Below, in pieces: positions 1 through 6,734 of a DNA stretch of 16,891 nucleotides. How positions within the stretch are numbered: position 1 is the stretch's first letter; each line of letters begins with the position of its first letter. Origin of the DNA: DASUMF01 sp040510575 (GTDB lineage Bacteria > Actinomycetota > Acidimicrobiia > IMCC26256 > DASPTH01); the NCBI GenBank assembly GCA_040510575.1, contig JBEVIU010000038.1:1-16891 (forward strand). Reading direction: 5' to 3'. The position numbers were made by a program, and so were the translations under genes. The notes under the pieces were generated by a model. The model was not told where the DNA came from, searched no databases, and worked only from the letters and a program-made list of their open reading frames with translations.

Positions 1-1265
1 CTCGACAGGTTGTCACGCATGACGAGCCGCGTGTCGTCATCGTTCAAGTTCTTCAGCTGACCGAGGTAGAGCTCCGGGTTCGGCAGGCCCTCACCGTGCG
101 GGAAGTCGGACCCGAACACGATCGGCTTCGTGCCGACGGCCTCGACCACGCGGTCGACGTTCTCTTCGGGGAACGGGGCCACGAAGATGTGGTCCTTGAA
201 GTACTCCGAAGGTCGACGCTCGAGCTTGCGACCGAAGCTGGCGCGCCGACCCATGAGGAACGCGTGGTCGAGCTTGCGCACCGTGTAGGGCACCCACACC
301 GTTCCCTGCTCCGACAGGAGCAGCTGCATCTTCGGGAACCGGGCGAACCAGCCCTGCAGGATCGCCGCGCCGGCCGTCTCCATCGCGGGACGGTCGCCGT
401 AGTAGAAGACCCACTGGAACGCGTTCATGTCGCCCAGCATCACCTCTTCCTCCGACCAGTCGAGGCCCTGCGCGCCATAGCGCGTCACCGAGGCGAGGTG
501 GGTGGTGAGCTTGATGCCGGCCTCGGAGCAGATGTCCCAGAAGCGGTCGTTCTCGGGTCGGAACGGCGACGTGTGCATCGACGGGCCCTGCGAGGTCTGG
601 ATGACCTTGGGCACCTCGATCTTCATGATGTCCTCGAGCTGCGCGAGCGCCGCGTCGGGGTCGGCGAACGACACGAACGGCGGCGTGAACAGTCGGTTCT
701 CGTAGTTGAAGCCCCACTCTGTGCCGAGGTAGCGGTTGAGTGCCGTGAGGTTCGCGTAGAGACCGTCGAAGTCGTCCTCGAACTCGACTTCGGTGCCGGG
801 CAGCGTGGCGAAGTTCACCGCGGTGCCGATGCCTTGGGAGTCCATCACCGTGAGGCGGTCAGCCGGGTTGTCGAGCTGCTCCTGCATGGCGCGGTACTTC
901 CGGGCGAACTCCTTGCGACCTTCCGCGTCGAGGTCCTTCAGCGGGTTGAGGCGGGTGAGGAGCGAACCGGGCACCACACCACCCATCTCCTCGGAGCCAC
1001 CGGCGTCGGACACGCCGACCTCGGCGAGCTGTTCGTTCGAACCCACGACCTGGAAGTTCTCGAACGTGAAGCGGGCCGGACGGCCGTTGTAGATCGCCCG
1101 CGGGAAGCCGCCGTCGGTGGACTCGTAGCGGATCGCCATGTCGCGCTTGTCGGGATCGATGTACTTCTCGTACGCGCCGCGTGCGGGCGTGGAGTGCTCG
1201 TCGGCGTCGTTGATGAGGTACGGAAGCACGTTCGCCGACTGGTCCTTCGACTCGGTTGCAGTCAT
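1..1265 (-). CDS. Amidohydrolase-2 family metal-dependent hydrolase (3' end cut by window edge)
   Basis: The reading frame is open from an ATG at 1263-1265 to the left edge, giving about 421 residues; the C-terminus lies outside the window. It looks like an amidohydrolase_2 (PF04909) TIM-barrel protein, a family that hydrolyses or decarboxylates diverse ring and acyl substrates. Visible signature parts are an N-terminal DADEH segment (D22, H24), a mid-protein TTHLAS (H256), and FGSDFPHGEG near the end (D387, H390), which match the usual metal-ligand and catalytic positions. The first motif is DxDxH followed by Ser-Thr, not the more common HxE form, so metal binding may differ. The start is supported by AGGAG five to nine bases upstream. 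It follows tetR in the same direction across a 101-bp gap and has its own promoter inside the end of tetR. The substrate cannot be named; family confidence is high. Confidence 0.85.
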   Translation of the reverse strand, partial: MTATESKDQSANVLPYLINDADEHSTPARGAYEKYIDPDKRDMAIRYESTDGGFPRAIYNGRPARFTFENFQVVGSNEQLAEVGVSDAGGSEEMGGVVPGSLLTRLNPLKDLDAEGRKEFARKYRAMQEQLDNPADRLTVMDSQGIGTAVNFATLPGTEVEFEDDFDGLYANLTALNRYLGTEWGFNYENRLFTPPFVSFADPDAALAQLEDIMKIEVPKVIQTSQGPSMHTSPFRPENDRFWDICSEAGIKLTTHLASVTRYGAQGLDWSEEEVMLGDMNAFQWVFYYGDRPAMETAGAAILQGWFARFPKMQLLLSEQGTVWVPYTVRKLDHAFLMGRRASFGRKLERRPSEYFKDHIFVAPFPEENVDRVVEAVGTKPIVFGSDFPHGEGLPNPELYLGQLKNLNDDDTRLVMRDNLS

Positions 1266-1353
1266 GTCACTCCTGGGTGGTCGCAGGTGCACGTCTCGCC
1301 GGTGCACGTTGAGGTCGTTCAGGCGGATGAGGTCCTTGGAGCGGAGGCCCCAA

Positions 1354-1372
1354 AGTTGGACTGAGTCTAACT
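1354..1372. promoter_or_regulatory. 19-bp near-perfect dyad, likely TetR-family operator
   Basis: AGTTGGACTGAGTCTAACT is an inverted repeat of 9-base arms around a central G, with eight of nine pairs matching. Odd-centred dyads of this length are typical of TetR-family operators. The site overlaps the stop codon of the adjacent tetR gene (1367-1369) and covers the predicted -10 of the amidohydrolase. The obvious candidate ligand is the neighbouring TetR protein. A degenerate relative lies at 3032-3050. Confidence 0.55.
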
Positions 1373-1392
1373 GATTGCTCCAGCGGGATCAA
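1364..1392 (-). promoter_or_regulatory. Candidate sigma-70-type promoter of the amidohydrolase gene
   Basis: Read on the minus strand, TTGATC (1387-1392) is followed by a 17-base spacer and TAGACT (1364-1369), a good match to a vegetative -35/-10 pair. It lies within the last codons of tetR and would give a leader of about 90 bases before the amidohydrolase ATG, which has its own ribosome binding site. The -10 lies wholly inside the 1354-1372 dyad, which suggests repression by a bound protein. This is a prediction from sequence only. Confidence 0.5.
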
Positions 1393-2068
1393 CCGGGCTC
1401 ATCGGCTGATCGCCGAGGGCTCCCACGCCACCGAGGAGGAGGTGGGCGCGGAGTCGCATGGCGGCGGCGAGGTCAGGTTCCTGACCCTGGATCCACGACG
1501 TGACGGCGCCCACCAGCATCGCGCCGAGGATCTCACCGAGCACACGCGCGTCGATCGCGTCGGGGAGTTGGCCCGACTGCTGCGCGTGGAAGAACACCAG
1601 CGCGAACGAGCGCTGGAACCCGTAACGCTCCTCGCCGGCGTCAGCTTCGCGACGGGCGTTGTTGCGGTGGAACTCCGTGAGCGTGCGTGCCACTGCGGCC
1701 CGGGGCGTCTCGGAGATCCGCCGGGCCAAGCCGACGAGCAACGCGTCGAGCACGACGTCGATCGGCTCGTCCGTGGCCAGGGCGTCGGTCGCGTCGCGCA
1801 ACGTGGCCTGCGACGTGACCCAGCCGATCTCGAGGAGGATGTCCTCCTTGTGCGCGAAGTGGAAGTAGAAGGTCCCCTTCGTGACACCAGCCTCGTGGGC
1901 GATCTCCTCGACCGTCGTGTCGTCGATCCCCGTCTCGAACCCGCGAGCGGTCCACAACCGCATCGCCGCGGCGACGAGGTCGCGCCGGGTGCGCCTGGAG
2001 CGCTCCTGCACGAGGCCGGAGCGCCGCGGCCCGCTCTCACGGCCGTTCTTGGCAGGGGTTGCGGTCAT
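1367..2068 (-). CDS. TetR/AcrR-family transcriptional regulator
   Basis: A 233-residue protein, normal for TetR regulators. An Arg-rich N-terminal stretch (about 14-30) leads into the DNA-binding domain. The helix-turn-helix spans about residues 51-71 and contains the recognisable TVEEIAHEAGVTKGTFYFHF core, followed by the usual KEDIL. The rest (about 80-220) is the helical ligand-binding and dimer domain, which gives no ligand clue. Its ATG overlaps the stop of the upstream LLM gene in an ATGA, so the two are probably translationally coupled on one transcript starting near 3030. It probably represses its own operon and the amidohydrolase through the dyads at 1354-1372 and 3032-3050; this is inferred from position and symmetry. 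An acyl-CoA or terpenoid-type ligand would fit the neighbours but is not shown. Confidence 0.9.
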   Translation of the reverse strand: MTATPAKNGRESGPRRSGLVQERSRRTRRDLVAAAMRLWTARGFETGIDDTTVEEIAHEAGVTKGTFYFHFAHKEDILLEIGWVTSQATLRDATDALATDEPIDVVLDALLVGLARRISETPRAAVARTLTEFHRNNARREADAGEERYGFQRSFALVFFHAQQSGQLPDAIDARVLGEILGAMLVGAVTSWIQGQEPDLAAAMRLRAHLLLGGVGALGDQPMSPVDPAGAIS

Positions 2069-2979
2069 GAGACGGCGGCACCGACCGTTGCGAGGTGCTC
2101 CAACGTGCGCGCCCGATCGTCGTCGTTGCCGCTCGGGATGGCCACGAAGTCGGTGGCACCGATCGAGGCCAGGTGCGCGAGCTGCGCGGTGACCGACGCC
2201 TCGTCACCCACGATCGACACGTCCCCGGGGCCTTCCACGCCTTCGCGATCGAGCACGGCCCGATACACGGGGATGCGGCCGTAGCCCGCGAGCTGCTCGT
2301 CGGCCTGGGCCCGGCCGTACGCCTCGTCGTCGGTGACGATCGTGGGGAGCGGCACGACGACCCGCGGCGCGGGCCGACCGGCGGCGGCGGCGGCCGCGGT
2401 GACCAGGGGCACGATCTGCTCCTCGAGCGTGATCGGTCCGGTGCACCAGGTGACGGTGCCGTCGGCCACGCCACCCGCGAGCGCGAGCATCCGAAGCTGG
2501 AGCGCAGCGAGGAGCACGGGCGGCGCTTCCGCTCCGGGGATCGTGATCTGCGAGCGGGCGGTGATGGTCTCGCCCTCCACGTTCACCGCGCGCTCGTGGA
2601 GCAACGGCATCAGCGCGTCGAGATACTCGCGCATGTGGCGCGCCGGCTGGTCGTAGGAGATCCCGTACGCGCCTTCGATCGCCATCTTGTGCGACAGGCC
2701 CACTCCGAGCACCAGCCGCCCGCCCGCGGCCGCGTTCGCGGTGAGCGCTTCCGCGGCGAGCGCGACGGGGTGGCGCGGGTACGTGGGAACGACCGAGGTG
2801 CCGAACGACACGTCGGGCACCTCGCGTGCGGCCACCGCGATCGCAGTGAGCGGATCGAAGCCTGAGCTCTGTGGCATCCACAGGGAATCGAAACCCATGC
2901 CCGCGACGGTCTGGAACCGCGAGATCATCTCGTCGATGGTCCCGTGCTCCTTGGTCGGGAAGAACACGCCGAGCTTCAT
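2065..2979 (-). CDS. LLM-class (luciferase-like) F420/flavin-dependent oxidoreductase
   Basis: A 304-residue protein beginning MKLGVFFPTKEHGTIDEM, the first strand and helix of a luciferase-like TIM barrel (PF00296). Further family signs are the GFDSLWMPQS segment, a TSVVPTYPRHPVALA strand-helix and GGRLVLGVGLSHK, all typical of the actinobacterial F420-dependent branch. Such enzymes move hydride between F420 (or FMN) and small organic substrates; the substrate here is unknown. The frame stays open upstream to 3810, but that stretch opposes the crotonase gene. The ATG at 2977-2979 matches family N-termini and has a purine-rich GAGGGAAG upstream. The stop overlaps the tetR start by four bases. 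The 192-bp region between this gene and the divergent crotonase probably contains the promoter. Confidence 0.88.
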   Translation of the reverse strand: MKLGVFFPTKEHGTIDEMISRFQTVAGMGFDSLWMPQSSGFDPLTAIAVAAREVPDVSFGTSVVPTYPRHPVALAAEALTANAAAGGRLVLGVGLSHKMAIEGAYGISYDQPARHMREYLDALMPLLHERAVNVEGETITARSQITIPGAEAPPVLLAALQLRMLALAGGVADGTVTWCTGPITLEEQIVPLVTAAAAAAGRPAPRVVVPLPTIVTDDEAYGRAQADEQLAGYGRIPVYRAVLDREGVEGPGDVSIVGDEASVTAQLAHLASIGATDFVAIPSGNDDDRARTLEHLATVGAAVS

Positions 2980-3004
2980 GCCACACTTCCCTCGGTGATC
3001 GACA

Positions 3005-3019
3005 CCCGGGAGCCCCGGG
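3005..3019. repeat. CCCGGG-AGC-CCCGGG hairpin in the leader of the LLM gene
   Basis: Two CCCGGG hexamers flank a three-base loop, so the minus-strand transcript could form a tight six-pair GC hairpin. It sits about 25-40 bases upstream of the LLM ATG at 2979 and just downstream of its likely transcription start. It may affect mRNA stability or translation, or be incidental in GC-rich DNA. Confidence 0.35.
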
Positions 3020-3021
3020 CA

Positions 3022-3045
3022 GGCGGAGCGTAGTTCAACTCCGCC
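3022..3045. repeat. Inverted repeat GGCGGAG-N10-CTCCGCC in the divergent intergenic region
   Basis: The seven-base arms (3022-3028 and 3039-3045) are perfect reverse complements separated by ten bases. The repeat lies between the divergent LLM and crotonase genes, overlaps the 3032-3050 operator-like site, and encloses a possible minus-strand -10 hexamer TACGCT (3027-3032). It could be a protein-binding site or a hairpin; no factor can be named. Confidence 0.4.
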
Positions 3046-3050
3046 AAACT
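3032..3050. promoter_or_regulatory. Second, degenerate operator-like site for the TetR
   Basis: AGTTCAACTCCGCCAAACT matches the 1354-1372 dyad at 13 of 19 positions and keeps the outer AGTT and AACT ends. Its own symmetry is weaker, with five of nine pairs. It lies 53-71 bases upstream of the LLM ATG, next to a possible -10, where an autoregulatory operator would be expected, and upstream of the divergent crotonase. Confidence 0.35.
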
Positions 3051-3171
3051 TTACGGGAGCGCTGGCCTGCTTCGCGCCCACCCGCCACCGGGTCGCCGAC
3101 CAGCCAGGACACCGGCAAGACTGCGAACGGCGGGCCAGGCCTGACGAGCCCGAGCAGACCAGGAGGATCCG

Positions 3172-3930
3172 ATGCCGGTCAACGTTTCGACCCACGGCAG
3201 CACGCTCGTGGTGGAGATCGATCGACCCGAGCGCCGCAATGCGCTCGACGGCGCCACGATGGGCGGCATCGGCAGCGCGTTCACCGCGGCCGAGACGGAT
3301 CCGACCGTGCGTGCTGTCATCCTCACCGGTGCAGGGTCGGAGGCGTTCTGCGCGGGCGCCGACCTGAAGGCAGTCGGCGCCGATCGGATGGTCGCGCCGG
3401 GCATGCCGAGCATCGACGTGTTCACCACACGCTGCTACCCCAAGCCGGTGATCGCGGCGATCAACGGCTCGGCGGTGGGAGGTGGACTCGAGCTGATGCT
3501 GGCGTCCGACATGGTCGTCGCCGCCGATCACGCGACGTTCTCGGTCCCCGAGGTGAAGCGCGGACTGGTCGGGGCAGGGTGCACGACCCGCTTGTCTGCC
3601 CGCCTGCCACCCGCGATCGTGTTCGAGCTCTGCTGCGTCGGGGAGTCCTTCAGTGCCTCGCGCGCACAGGAGCTCGGGCTCGTGAACCAGGTCGTGCCCG
3701 CCGACGAACTGCGCGCCGCTGCCCTCGCGCTCGCCGACCGCGTCACCGCCAACGCGCCACTTGCGCTCCAAGTCACGAAGCAGTTGCTCTGGGAAGAAGC
3801 CGGGATGCACGACGCCGACGAGTGGCGCTCGATCCGATCGAAGGCCGCGCCCGTGTTCGCGAGCGACGATGCGCGCGAAGGCGCGGCCGCGTTCGCCGAG
3901 CGCCGTCCGCCCCGATGGACCGGCACATGA
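3172..3930 (+). CDS. Enoyl-CoA hydratase/isomerase family protein (crotonase fold)
   Basis: A 252-residue protein, the usual length for a single-domain crotonase. The oxyanion-hole segments are clear: AFCAGADLKA at 58-67 and INGSAVGGGLEL at 97-108. The two acidic residues used by classical enoyl-CoA hydratases are both present, E107 in GGGLEL and E127 in SVPEVKRGL, so true hydratase activity on 2-enoyl-CoA is likely. The ATG is preceded by a strong AGGAGG (3160-3165). The gene diverges from the LLM/tetR operon and overlaps the next gene by ATGA. It would supply the hydration step after an acyl-CoA dehydrogenase such as the one at 13324. Chain-length and substrate preference are unknown. The final PPRWTGT is a typical crotonase C-terminus, so the gene looks complete. 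Confidence 0.92.
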   Translation: MPVNVSTHGSTLVVEIDRPERRNALDGATMGGIGSAFTAAETDPTVRAVILTGAGSEAFCAGADLKAVGADRMVAPGMPSIDVFTTRCYPKPVIAAINGSAVGGGLELMLASDMVVAADHATFSVPEVKRGLVGAGCTTRLSARLPPAIVFELCCVGESFSASRAQELGLVNQVVPADELRAAALALADRVTANAPLALQVTKQLLWEEAGMHDADEWRSIRSKAAPVFASDDAREGAAAFAERRPPRWTGT

Positions 3931-4994
3931 GCGCGAGCGACCCGACGCCGATGATCCGCCCTGACGATCCCCGACGCGCGTTCCCGCCCCGTGCGCGTGG
4001 TTCGGTGCGCCGCGTGATGCACCTCGACTACGACTGGACCGACGCGATCGACGTGGTGGTGCACGGCGCAGCGCGCGACGAGACGACGCTGCCCGACGGT
4101 TCCGAGCGCATCGACGACGAGACCACGATGCACGTGGTCACCGACGGCGGACTCATCACCGAGTTCACGCTCGACCCCGTGCCGTCCGACCCGCCACTGG
4201 ACGTGTCGGCGTTCGTGGGCCACCCGCTGCGTCAGGGCTTCCGCGCCCTCGCGCGAAAACACTTCACGCCCGACGGATCGAACGTCGGTCTGCTCCTCGA
4301 CGACATCTCCGGCGCGATGGTCGCGGCGAGCTACGTGACCGCGTTGCGGATGGCCACCGAGCCCCTCGACGCGGACGAAGCAGCCGCGATGGTCGCTGCC
4401 GCGCCGCCGCCCCCCGACACCGCGCCGGGTGACGCCGGGCACTTCGGCCAGTCCGATCTCTGCTCGGGCTGGCGCGCCGACGGCACGATGATGGTGATGA
4501 TCCGCGCCGGCGAGCCGATGCGCTTCCACCCGATCCCCGCCGTCGCGCTGCTCCCCGACGGCGCCGAAGGACTCGGCGATGTCGACGGGTGGCCGCGCCG
4601 ATCGATCCCGTCACCCGGGCTGCGGCGGCACCGCCGCATCGACGTCGTGCCCGGCGACGACGAGTGGCTCGTCGACGCGTGGTTCCGCGACACCTACTGC
4701 GCGCCCGACGGCGCGCTCGGCTCGTTGCACGAGTACACCGTCGAGGCGACCGTCGACCCCGTAACCCACACGTTCATCGACGTACGCGCGACGCCCCACG
4801 CGCTCCCGTGGCGCGAGTGCCCGGCGGCGGCGGAGGCGGTCGGCAAGCTCGTCGGGCAGCCCGTCGAGGATCTCCGCGCCACCGTGCAGCGCACGCTGCT
4901 CGGCATCGAGAGCTGCACGCACCTCACCAACTCCCTGCGCGAGCTCGCGGATCTTCCGACGATGGTGGCGCGTCTGGCACCAAGCGCGCGTTGA
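3927..4994 (+). CDS. DUF2889 domain protein, apparently a tandem duplication
   Basis: A 355-residue protein starting at an ATG that overlaps the crotonase stop (ATGA), so it is probably translated by coupling. The C-terminal half (about 230-345) looks like DUF2889: RRHRRIDV, LHEYTVEATVDPVTHTF, ATPHALPWRECP, then GIESCTHLTNSLREL. The N-terminal half (about 27-140) repeats the same outline more weakly: RRVMHLDYDW, then TEFTLDPVPSDPPLDV, GHPLRQGF and LLLDDISGAMVAASYVTAL. In the N-terminal half the CTHL motif has become AMVA, so one half may be catalytic or ligand-binding and the other structural. No signal peptide or membrane segment is visible. The function of DUF2889 is unknown; the tie to a crotonase suggests a role near acyl-CoA metabolism. 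The reading frame is open further upstream, but that part lies over the crotonase gene and is not used. Confidence 0.75.
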   Translation: MSASDPTPMIRPDDPRRAFPPRARGSVRRVMHLDYDWTDAIDVVVHGAARDETTLPDGSERIDDETTMHVVTDGGLITEFTLDPVPSDPPLDVSAFVGHPLRQGFRALARKHFTPDGSNVGLLLDDISGAMVAASYVTALRMATEPLDADEAAAMVAAAPPPPDTAPGDAGHFGQSDLCSGWRADGTMMVMIRAGEPMRFHPIPAVALLPDGAEGLGDVDGWPRRSIPSPGLRRHRRIDVVPGDDEWLVDAWFRDTYCAPDGALGSLHEYTVEATVDPVTHTFIDVRATPHALPWRECPAAAEAVGKLVGQPVEDLRATVQRTLLGIESCTHLTNSLRELADLPTMVARLAPSAR

Positions 4995-5004
4995 CGGGTC
5001 GCCG

Positions 5005-5010
5005 TAGCAT
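5005..5010 (+). promoter_or_regulatory. Candidate -10 (TAGCAT) for a leaderless transcript of the LLM gene at 5017
   Basis: TAGCAT ends six bases before the ATG at 5017, the spacing expected when transcription starts on the A of the start codon. No Shine-Dalgarno sequence is present in the 22-bp gap. No convincing -35 is seen, which is common for actinobacterial leaderless promoters. Confidence 0.4.
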
Positions 5011-5016
5011 TTGGGC

Positions 5017-6210
5017 ATGACGATCCCACTGCGCCATGGCGTGTTCCTCGCGCCGTTCCACTCCGTCGCCGAGAACCCGACGCTGGCGATGGAACGCGAT
5101 CTCCAGCTGTGCCAACTGCTCGACGAGCTGGGCTTCCACGAGGCGTGGATCGGCGAGCACCACTCGGGTGGGCTCGAGACGATCGACTCTCCCGAGATGT
5201 TCATCGCCGCCGCGGCAGAGCGCACGAAGCACCTGCGGTTCGGCACCGGGGTCGTGTCGCTCCCCTACCACCATCCCCTCAACGTCGCGAACCGGATCAT
5301 CCAGCTCGACCACATGACGCGTGGGCGCATCATGTTCGGCGCCGGACCCGGGCTGCTCGCATCCGATGCGCTCATGATGGGCATCGAGCCCGAAGACACT
5401 CGTCGTCGCATGGCCGAGGGCATCGACGTGATCCTGCGCCTGTTCCGTGGGGAGTTCGTCACCGAATCCACCGACTGGTACACGATGCGCGACGCGCACA
5501 CGCACCTGCGGCCGTACACACAGCCTCATCCTGAGGTGTGCGTGGCCAGCGCGGTCACACCGTCGGGCGGGCGCATGGCCGGCCTCTACGACCTCGGCAT
5601 GCTCTGCGTGGCGGCGGGCGACAGCGCCGGCTTCGACGCACTCGCCACGAACTGGGAGGTCGCGTGCGAGATCGCGGCCGAGCACGGACGCGAGATGGAT
5701 CGCAGCCGCCTCCGCTGCGTCGTGCAGATGCACCTCGCCGACACCCGCGAGCAGGCGATCGAGAACATCCGTTGGGGCTGCGAGGAGAACATCCGCTACT
5801 TCAACAACAACCAGCCGCGCTTCGACGTGCCCGAGGGCACCGACTACGTCGACTGGGTGCTGGAGCACGAGATCGCGGTGGTGGGAACGCCCGAGGACGC
5901 GATCGCGCGAATCGAGCGACTCCAGGAGAAGCAGGGCGAGTTCGGCGCGCTGTTGGTCATGGTGAACAACTGGACGGACTGGCCTGCGATCCGACGGTCG
6001 TTCGAGCTGTACGCGCAGTACGTGATCCCTCATTTCGCGCGCGCCAACGACAACCGCGAGCGCTCGTACGAGTGGGTCACGAAGCACCAAGGCGAACTGG
6101 TCGAGAAGCGGGTGAACGCGGCTCAGCAGATGATCGACCAGCACGAGGCTGAGCGCGGTGGCGCCGCGCGGCCCGACGGCAGCGAGGCGACGTCGAAGTC
6201 GCTCAGCTGA
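5017..6210 (+). CDS. LLM-class flavin-dependent monooxygenase, limonene 1,2-monooxygenase-like
   Basis: A 397-residue luciferase-family protein (PF00296). It opens with RHGVFLAPFHSVAENPTLA and continues with AWIGEHHSGG (about 46-55), LPYHHPLNVANRIIQLDHM and TRGRIMFGAGPG, the FMN-type pattern seen in LimB-like limonene 1,2-monooxygenases and alkanal monooxygenases. Such enzymes take FMNH2 from a separate reductase and insert oxygen into an alkene or aldehyde. No obvious flavin reductase gene is in the window apart from the nitroreductase at 10534. An in-frame TTG lies two codons upstream, but ATG at 5017 is preferred because a -10-like hexamer sits at leaderless distance. The C-terminal 50 residues are charged and probably helical. 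The GNAT gene starts one base after the stop. The epoxide hydrolase at 11165 could act on an epoxide product; the link is inferred. Confidence 0.82.
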   Translation: MTIPLRHGVFLAPFHSVAENPTLAMERDLQLCQLLDELGFHEAWIGEHHSGGLETIDSPEMFIAAAAERTKHLRFGTGVVSLPYHHPLNVANRIIQLDHMTRGRIMFGAGPGLLASDALMMGIEPEDTRRRMAEGIDVILRLFRGEFVTESTDWYTMRDAHTHLRPYTQPHPEVCVASAVTPSGGRMAGLYDLGMLCVAAGDSAGFDALATNWEVACEIAAEHGREMDRSRLRCVVQMHLADTREQAIENIRWGCEENIRYFNNNQPRFDVPEGTDYVDWVLEHEIAVVGTPEDAIARIERLQEKQGEFGALLVMVNNWTDWPAIRRSFELYAQYVIPHFARANDNRERSYEWVTKHQGELVEKRVNAAQQMIDQHEAERGGAARPDGSEATSKSLS

Positions 6211-6211
6211 C

Positions 6212-6733
6212 GTGCACGACGATCCGACGATCGTCGGCGACGGCGTCGTGCTGCGTCCCGCCACCGTCGACGATGCCGCAGTCGTGCTCGCGATCCTCTC
6301 GCCGCCCGAGGTGTCGCAGTGGTGGCCGGGGGAGACGCTCGACTCGTTGCGCACCACGTTGACGAGCCCCGACGAGCACTCCTTCCTCGTGATGGCGGAC
6401 GACCAGCCGGTGGGCTTCATCCAGTACTACGAAGAGCTCGACGCCGAGTACCGCCACGCGGGGATCGACGTCGCGCTCCACCCCGACGTGCACGGCCGTG
6501 GGCTGGGCACCGACGCGGTCCGCACGCTGGCGCGCCACCTCATCGGCACCCTCGGCCATCACCGTCTGATCATCGATCCCGCGGCGGCCAACGCCCGCGC
6601 GATCCGCTGCTACGAGAAGGTCGGCTTCCGAGCCGTCGGCGTGATGCGTGAGTACGAGCGTGGAGGCGACGGCCGCTTCCACGACGGACTGCTCATGGAC
6701 CTCCTCGCGGCGGAGCTCGACGCGTCAGGCTGA
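6212..6733 (+). CDS. GNAT N-acetyltransferase, AAC(6')-like
   Basis: A 173-residue protein from a GTG one base after the upstream stop; the frame is open to 6158 but that overlaps the LLM gene. The GNAT fold is shown by VVLRPATVDDAAVV at the start, the acetyl-CoA-binding segment HGRGLGTDAVRTLARHL, and the NARAIRCYEKVGFRAVG motif. The double Trp near position 33, the IDVALHPDVHGRGLGT loop and the AIRCYEK motif resemble aminoglycoside 6'-N-acetyltransferases of the AAC(6')-Ib type. Many chromosomal GNATs share these features and acetylate other amines, so resistance is not claimed. No ribosome binding site is visible, so translation probably depends on re-initiation. It converges on the Nudix gene with one base between stop codons. 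Confidence 0.82.
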   Translation: MHDDPTIVGDGVVLRPATVDDAAVVLAILSPPEVSQWWPGETLDSLRTTLTSPDEHSFLVMADDQPVGFIQYYEELDAEYRHAGIDVALHPDVHGRGLGTDAVRTLARHLIGTLGHHRLIIDPAAANARAIRCYEKVGFRAVGVMREYERGGDGRFHDGLLMDLLAAELDASG

Positions 6734-6734
6734 C

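Noticed and set aside
96..1364. 422-codon open frame on the plus strand at the left edge
   Set aside because: It lies opposite the amidohydrolase, whose minus-strand frame has the family motifs and a good ribosome binding site. The plus-strand translation is shadow-like.
2871..3926. Upstream extension of the DUF2889 frame, which would make a 707-residue protein
   Set aside because: This part overlaps the crotonase in another frame and gives Arg-rich nonsense. The ATG at 3927 with ATGA coupling is the sensible start.
4924..6420. 498-codon open frame on the minus strand opposite the LimB-like gene
   Set aside because: Same shadow composition; the plus-strand gene has clear luciferase-family motifs throughout.
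6212..6733. Naming the GNAT gene as an aminoglycoside resistance gene
   Set aside because: The AIRCYEK and acetyl-CoA motifs are shared by many GNATs, and there is no mobile element or resistance context.
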